Source: a virus
Length of the DNA stretch: 30,163 nt
Virus record (IMG/VR): IMGVR_UViG_3300047378_000853
Coordinates: 1-30,163 of that record
Reading direction: 5' to 3' (one strand)
A program made the position numbers and the translations under genes. The notes beneath the pieces were generated by a model. The model was not told the origin of the DNA. It saw only the letters and a list, made by a program, of their open reading frames with translations, and searched no databases. Numbering within the stretch: the stretch's first letter is position 1; the number at the start of each line of letters is the position of its first letter. This document shows positions 8,594-17,500 of the stretch, in pieces.

Positions 8594-11500
8594 ATGAGCC
8601 AATTATTAAGCGGAAAGGTTAAAGTAGTAAGACCATCCGATGTTTCGGAGGATAGGTACGAATATCTACGATTAAATGAAGCAGAACCAAACTTGGGTGT
8701 TCCTGAGAGTGGTTCACTTTCATCTGGGTCTATTGCGCTTGTTGCTTCCGATGCTGATGGTAATCGTTTATTTGTTACAACACTTCAATTAGAGCAAGTT
8801 ACTGGTTCTTTTAGTGGTTCATTTGCTGGAGATGGTTCTCAATTAAATAACCTTCCAGAAGCAGTAAGATTAATATCAGGTTCTGCATCCGCATCAATTT
8901 CACCTAATACTGGGTTTTTAGTAAACGTATCATCATCATTTGGTGGAGATATGGATGTTACTGGTGATGTAAGAGTTACTGGTGATTTAATTGTTGATAA
9001 TAGAATAGTAGCAAGAGAACTTATTGTTGAAATAATTTCATCTTCAATTATATTCTCATCTGGTTCAAACCGATTTGGTGAATTATCAACTGATAAGCAA
9101 GAATTTACAGGTTCGGTAGAAGTAACTGGTTCATTAGATGTATTTGGAGATACTACTATAAGTGGTTCTACATTTGTTAGTGGGAATGTACAACTAACTT
9201 CAGGTTCAGCATTTAGTGGTAGTGGTGAAAACTTATTCAACATTCCAAAATCAGCACTTACTGATGATGCACTACTCTCAAACTTAATAACAACAGGTTC
9301 AGTAACCGCATCTGTATCACCTGATGGTGTATTTAAAGTATTCGGAACTGGTTCAGTAACAACTGAATTAAGTGGTTCTTTATTTGTAAGTGGAAATGTA
9401 CAATTAATATCAGGTTCTGCTTTTAGTGGTAGTGGTGAGAACTTATTTAATATACCAAAATCGGCATTAACCGATGATGCATTACTTTCAAACTTAATAA
9501 CAACAGGTTCAGTAACGGCTTCCGTTTCTCAAGATGGATTCTTCAGAGTATTCGGAACGGGTTCAGTAACAACTGAGTTAAGTGGTTCGTTATTAGTTAG
9601 TGGAAATGTTAATCTTAATAGTGGTTCATCATTTAGTGGTAGTGGTGAAAACTTATTCAATATACCTCGTTCAGCACTTACTGAAGATGCATTAGAAACG
9701 AATTTAATTATTAGTGGAGCAGTAACTGCTTCAGTATCACCTGATACTGGTTTTGTAGTAAACTCATTAGATAGTGGTTCTACATTTACTGGTTCAGTAT
9801 TTCTAAGTAGTGGTTCATTCTTTAGTGGTAGTGGTGAAAACTTATTTAATATACCTTTATCAGCATTAGCTGAAGAAGTTGAAGTATCAACTAAAATACA
9901 ATCTGGTAATGTAACTGCATCTGTTTCAGATGAAGATGGGTTTGTTGTAACATCGGAAGCTAGTGGTTCTACATTCACTGGTAGTTTAAGATTAAGTAGC
10001 GGTAGTATATTTAGTGGTAGTGGTGCGGAGTTATTTGATATACCTCGTTCAGCACTTACTGAGGATGCTCTTATTACAAATAATATTAGAAGTGGTTCAG
10101 TAACCGCATCAGTTTCTCCAAACTTTGGATTAGTTGTAGAATCAGAATTAAGTGGTTCTACTTTTACAGGTTCTGTATTTTTAAGTAGTGGTTCATTCTT
10201 TAGTGGTAGTGGTGAAAAATTATTTAATATACCAAGAACTGCATTAACGGATGATGCACTTATTTCAAACTTAATATCTACTGGTTCAGTAACCGCATCG
10301 GTTTCAACTGATGGTTTCTTTAGAGTACAATCAACAGGTTCAGTAACAACTGAATTAAGTGGTTCGGTATTTGTTAGTGGAGCAGTTCAATTAAATAGTG
10401 GTTCAAAATATAGTGGTAGTGGTGAGGATTTATTTGATATACCATTCTCAGCACTTTCTAATGATGCACAAGAAGCAATTGAAGCTTTAGTAACAAGAGA
10501 AGCTGTATTTATAGCAAGTGGTAGTGTAACTGCATCAACTGAAGATAGTGTATTTAAAGTAACTTCTGATGAAAGTGGTTCTATCTTTATAGGAGATATT
10601 GAAATACCATCTGGAAGTGGATTCTTTAGTGGTAGTGGTGAAGGATTATTTAACATCCCTCGTTCAGCTTTAGTTGAAGATGCGTTATTATCGAACTTAA
10701 TTACAACTGGTTCGGTAAGTGCTTCCGTTTCAACTGAAGGTATATTTAAAGTATTTGGAACTGGTTCTATAAAATCAGAATTTAGTGGAAGTGTTTCTAT
10801 ATCAGAATCATTAGATGTTCCAAAAATCATAGCTGATGAATTCACTGGGTCATTAAGTGGTTCTGTAGCTGGAGATGGTTCACAACTTAATAACATTCCC
10901 CAATCAGCACTTTCTGAAGATGCTACACGAATAGCAAGTGGTTCAGCAACCGCATCTATTTCACCTAATTTAGGATTTGTAGTAAATACATCATCTTCTA
11001 TTGAAGGAGATTTATCAGTTAGTGGTAGAATAACAGCTGAAGAAATTTTTGTAAACTTTATTTCATCATCCATAGTAATATCTACTGGCTCAAACATATT
11101 TGGTGATGATTCAAATACTGATACTCAAAAATTATTTGGTGAAACTCAAATATTTGGGAATGTAACGGCAAGTGCGAAGATATCATCCAGTGGATTCGTT
11201 GGTGATGGTTCAGAACTATTTAACATACCACAATCGGCACTTTCGGAAGATGCACCATTAATATCAAGTGGTTCAGTAACGGCATCAGTTTCTCCAAATT
11301 TTGGATTTGTAGTAGAATCTACTGAGAGTGGTTCAACATTTAGTGGTTCTATACAAATTAGTGGAAGTGTAACACTTACATCGGGTTCATCTTTTAGTGG
11401 TAGTGGTGAAAACTTATTTAATATCCCACAATCGGCACTTTCAGAAGATTCTCCAAGAATATCAAGTGGTTCAGTTAGTGCTTCTATTTCTCCAAATTTA

Positions 11501-14500
11501 GGATTGATTGTAAATACATCTGCATCTATCGATGGTGATATCGATGTAAGTGGAGTTGTATCAGCATCTATCTTTAGTGGTAGTGGTGAATCATTATTCA
11601 ATATTCCATTATCAGCAATTACTGAAGAAGCATTTAGAATTGTTAGTGGTTCGGTAACTGCATCGGTTGACCCTAATAGAGGATTTGAAGTAAATTCAAC
11701 TGGTAGGTTCGATGATAGTATAACTACAAGTGGTAGTTTAATAGTATCAGCATCAACTTCTTGGGGACCTGATAATTTAGAAAAAATTGTAAAAGTTATT
11801 GGAACTGATGATGGTAACAAATATGAAATAGATGGAAAGAGACAACCATTACTTTATTTGGTAAGTGGTAGTACATACACATTCAATCAATCAGATTCTA
11901 CAAACGCTACACATGAAATAAGATTTTCAACAACTGATAATGGTACACACGCTGGTGGTGTTCCATTTACTGGTAGTGTAGATACTGGTAGTATATCTGC
12001 TGGTACAAATGGTTCACAAGTTACAATAGCAATAAACTTTAATACACCTGATACATTATACTATTATTGTTTGAATCACTCTGGTATGGGTGGGGAAATC
12101 AGAAAAGTACTTAGTTATCCAATTAGTGAAACTATAATAAATGATACAGTTGTTGTAACTGGTTCAATTTTCACAAGTGGTTCAATAACAACAACTGGTG
12201 ATATTGATACAAATATTGTTAGAGGTACTCAATTTAGTGGTTCATTTAGTGGTAGTGGTAGAGATTTATTTGATATACCTCTTTCAGCATTAGCAGAAGA
12301 TGTAGAAGAGTTATCATTTATCGCAAGTGGTAGTGTAACCGCATCAACAGATCCTGAATTTGGATTCAAAGTAAATACAACATCATCTATTGAAGGTGAT
12401 TTAAATGTAACGGGTGGATTATATGTATCTACTTCGGTAATTGAATTAGAAACTCTTCCAATTACTCAATCAGTAACTATTGGGCAGAACGGATTTGCAA
12501 TAAATGGTAATTTAAAGCAACCATTAAAATTCTTAAATGGACTTACATATCACTTTGATATATCAGATTCTTCTAACGCAAATAATCCAATAAAATTATC
12601 TCAAACGGTAGATGGTTCCCATAACACTGGTACTCAATATACAACTGGTGTAACAACAAATGGAACTGCTGGTAATAGTGGTGCATTTTTAAAATTAGAA
12701 GTTACTGATAATACACCAAAAAGATTATATTATTTTTCAACTCCATCAGCATCTTATGGTTCTTCTATAAAAATATTAGAAGAAGTTCCAACAATTTCAC
12801 AAAATATTATAAATGGTAATACTGAAATAACTGGAACATTAGATGTAAGTAGTATTTCATCTGCAGAAAAAATATCATCACCATTTATAACATCATCTTA
12901 TTTAACTTCATCGGTTATAGATTTTGTTACTGGTGAAAACACATTCCCATCTCAACCAGGTAGATTAAAGTGGAATGAAACCGATGGTACTTTGGATTTA
13001 GGAATGAGTGGAGGTTCTGCTTCATTACAAATCGGACAGGAATTATATTATCCAAAGGTAGTAAATAAAGCTGGTGAAAATCTAATCAATGGTACATTGG
13101 TAATGGTTGACCCAAACAATCCATCACAAGGTCAAAGAATTAGAGTTATTAAATCTATCTCAGATGGTACTTATGATTCTGATTTATTAATTGGTGTACT
13201 AACCGAAAATATAGATAATAATCAAGAAGGATTTGCTACTTGGTTTGGTATGGTTAGGGATGTAAAGGTAGACTTATTAGAAGATGCTGGGTTAAAATAT
13301 ACTGGTTCAACTTGGAGTGAGGGAGATATACTATATCCAGACCCACAAAGGGCTGGTGGTATGACAAATGTAAAACCTGAAGCACCTAATTTAAAATCAA
13401 CAATAGCACTTGTTGAAAGAGTAAATGGTGATAACATACAACTTTTAGTAAGACCACAATTAGGTAATCACTTAGAAGATTTACATGATGTACAAATAGT
13501 ATCGGCATCTAATAATGATATTATAGTATTTTCATCATCATCAAATAGGTTTGAAAATAGAAGTGATAATTTAGTACTAAGTGGTTCATTTAGTGGTTCA
13601 TATACTGGTGTTTATTTCGGAGATGGTTCAAACTTAGAAAATGTACAAGCGGCAGCTGCACCTCTTATCTCAAGTGGTTCTGCAACGGCATCGGTTGCAA
13701 GTGGTGATACGTTTGTAGTAACTGCACCCCAAAGTGGTTCAGAATTTACTGGTTCTATTGTAACATCTGGTTCAATAACTGTTGGTGGTGGTGGTAGATT
13801 TGTTGGTGATGGTAGTGGTTTAACTGATATCGATATAGCTAATTTAGCACTTACATTAAACGTATTAGAAAGTGGTTCAGCAACGGCATCGTTAGATGAA
13901 ACTGAATTTAAAGTATTTAATAACAATATAAGTACAAGTGTAGATTCATCTTTTAGTGGTTCGGTTAATATATCGGAATCATTAGATGTAGGTGGAATTA
14001 TTACTGGTGATGGTAGTGGAATTACAAACATTGATATTGCTAACTTAGCAATTGATTCATCAAAAATATTTACTGGTTCGGTAACTGCATCAGTTGACCC
14101 ATTAGGTTTCTTTAGAGTAGAAAACTTAGACCCAACACTTAGGTCTGGTTCAGTTAAAGTAGAAATTAGTGGTTCATTAGAAGTTTCTCAATCAATAACA
14201 GCATCTCTATATCGTGGTGATGGTGGTGGATTATTTAATATTCCATTAGATGCGATTGAAGATTTAGAATTAGATAGAATAGTATCGGGTTCAGCAACTG
14301 CATCAATTTCACCAAATAAAGGATTTTTTGCTAATACACAAATTAGTGGTACATTATTCGTTGGTGATGGTGGTGGATTATTTAATATACCAGCTGATGC
14401 ATTACAAGATTTACAATTACCATTAATCATTAGTGGTGGTGTAAGTGCTTCTGTTGAACCAAATGAAGGATTTAGAGTTTTCTCACCAACATATGGTTCT

Positions 14501-17500
14501 AAATTTACTGGTTCACTTAATATTAGTGGAAGTGTAACTATACCATCTGGAAGTGGATTCTTTAGTGGTAGTGGTGAAGGATTATTTAATATACCAGCTG
14601 ATGCTATTGTTGGATTAGACCAAAGTAGAATTCTTAGTGGTTCAGTAACTGCATCTACGAATCCTGATGATGGGTTTGTAGTAACATCGATTGCTAGTGG
14701 TTCAACATTCTTCGGAGAAGTTAATTTCCAAAATGATGTAAGTGCATCTAAGATAACTGTAACTGATGAAATATTCTCACCAAGAATTACATCATCATTT
14801 GTAGGTTCATATCAGGGTGAAAATGTTGGTATAGATGTACCTGATGATTTAGATATTTTAGTATTTGATGCAGCTGCAAATAAATTTAGACCTGTAACAC
14901 AATTTGGTGATACTGCTGTATTCCCATTCTCAGATGTAACTCAGGTAACATTCCAACACAATTTTGCTATTGATTATCCAGTAGTTCAAATTTATGAAAC
15001 TGGTTCAAATGGACAGATTATTCCACAAGCAATCGAATCAATTGATAGTTCATCGGTTAGAGTAACATTTAGTGGATTAACAAGTGGACAAGCAGTAATT
15101 GGTACTGGTGGTAGATTAGCAGGATTTGTAGAAGGTGATGATGTGGTAGGTTTAGTTAATTCAGCATCTTATGCATTATTTGCAGAAAACGCTGGAACGG
15201 CATCATCATTAGTAGGATTTGATTCAGCATCACTTGCTGAGTTAGGTAACTTATCTCAATATATAAAGAATAACCAAACTGCATCTATGACAGTTCTTTC
15301 AGCATCATATGCTGAAACTGCTTCATTCGCAGTAAACGCTGGTGATTTTAATACTGATAATTTTGTAAGAACTGACCAAACGGCATCGATGACTGTACTT
15401 TCAGCATCATACGCTGAATCAGCATCTTATGCTATAAACGCTGTATCTGCTGAAGATTATGTAAGAAATAATCAAACCGCATCGATGACTGTACTTTCAG
15501 CATCTTATGCGGCAACTGCTTCATTCGCTCTAAATGCTGGTGATTTTGTAGGAGAAAATTTCTTACCAAATAATGGTACTGGTTCATTTGTTGGAAGATT
15601 TGAAGTAAGTGGTAGTTTAGTAGTAACGGGAAGTACTGAGTTAATAGGATTAGAAACAGGTAGTTCAGATACAGTATTAGTAATAAATGAAACTACAAAT
15701 AGAATAGAAAAAAGAGATGTAACTGCAGTTAGTGGTACTTCTGGAACTGGTGGTACTTCTGGGACTGGTGGTTCATCTGGAAGTAGTGGTTCAGCAGGTA
15801 CATCAGGTACTTCTGGTACAAGTGGTTCATCTGGTTCAGCTGGAACGAGTGGAACGAGTGGAACTTCAGGTTCATCTGGGACTTCTGGAAGTAGTGGAAC
15901 AAGCGGTACAACTGGAACGAGTGGAACTTCAGGTACATCTGGTTCATCAGGTTCAGCTGGTACATCTGGTACGAGTGGAAGTAGTGGAACATCTGGTACA
16001 AGCGGAAGTAGTGGTACGAGTGGAAGTAGTGGTTCAAGTGGTACATCTGGTAGTGGAGGTTCTTCTGGTTCAAGTGGAACGTCTGGAACATCTGGTTCAG
16101 CTGGTTCTTCAGGTTCTTCAGGTTCTTCTGGAACGAGTGGAACGAGTGGAACATCCGGTTCATCAGGTAGTGGTGGAACTTCTGGAACAAGTGGAACATC
16201 GGGTTCATCTGGTAGAGAAGGTGGAAGATTATTTGTTGTAGAAAATGCTGGATTTGCTTATAGTTTTTCTGGATATACTGGAGATTTCCCAACAATTACA
16301 TTAGTAAGGGGAGAACTTTTCTATTTCGATGTAAGTGATGTTGCTTCATCTCATCCATTTGCACTAAGATTATCAGATGGAAATACAAACACAGTTCCGG
16401 GCACAACAAACAATGACCCAACAAATGGAAATCATTCAACATCAGTATTAGTAAAATATAGAGTACCGGAGGATGCACCTGATAGTATAGTTTATCAATG
16501 TGCTTCACACTCCTCAATGATTGGTACTATTCAAATAGTAGATAAGTACGGAACTTCTGGAACTTCTGGAACATCAGGTTCTTCTGGTTCATCTGGAACT
16601 GGAGGTTCATCAGGTTCTTCTGGTTCATCTGGTTCAAGCGGAACTTCAGGTTCTTCTGGAACAAGCGGAAGTAGTGGTTCTTCTGGTAGTGGAGGTACAT
16701 CAGGTTCTTCTGGTTCAAGTGGAAGTAGTGGAAGTAGTGGTTCTTCTGGTACATCGGGTTCTTCTGGAACGAGTGGTACATCTGGAACAAGTGGAAGTAG
16801 TGGTTCTTCGGGTAGTTCTGGTTCAAGCGGAAGCAGTGGTTCTTCTGGTTCAAGTGGAACAAGTGGAGCAGATGGTGAAGAAGGTTCATCAGGTTCAGCT
16901 GGTACTTCTGGTACGAGTGGTAGTAGTGGTAGTAGTGGTTCAACTGGTACAAATGGTACAAGTGGAACTTCTGGTACAAGCGGAACAAGTGGAGAAAGAG
17001 GTAGTAGTGGTTCAGCTGGTACTTCGGGTACTTCTGGTACAAACGGAACATCAGGTTCATCTGGTACAAGTGGAAGTAGTGGTACTTCGGGCACAAGTGG
17101 AACAAGTGGAACAAGCGGAACTTCTGGAACAAGTGGTACGTCTGGTAGTGGTGGAACCGCTGGTACTTCTGGTTCGAGTGGAACAACTGGAACCTCAGGT
17201 TCATCTGGAACTTCTGGTTCATCGGGTACTTCTGGAACAAGTGGTACAAACGGAACTTCAGGTTCAAGCGGAACTTCGGGTTCTTCTGGGACAAGTGGAA
17301 CATCAGGTTCAACTGGAACGAGTGGAACTTCTGGAACAAGTGGTACAAATGGAACTTCAGGTTCAGCAGGAACAAGTGGTTCAGCGGGTACATCAGGTAC
17401 ATCCGCAGAGGGAAGTAGTGGTACTTCTGGAACAAGTGGAAGTAGTGGAACTTCAGGTTCATCTGGAACAACTGGAACAAGTGGTACATCAGCTGAAGGA

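Noticed and set aside
9212-10433. Regularly spaced direct repeats resembling a CRISPR array
   Set aside because: The repeats are in-frame coding units of 189-210 bases with protein-level conservation; there are no short identical repeats with unique spacers.
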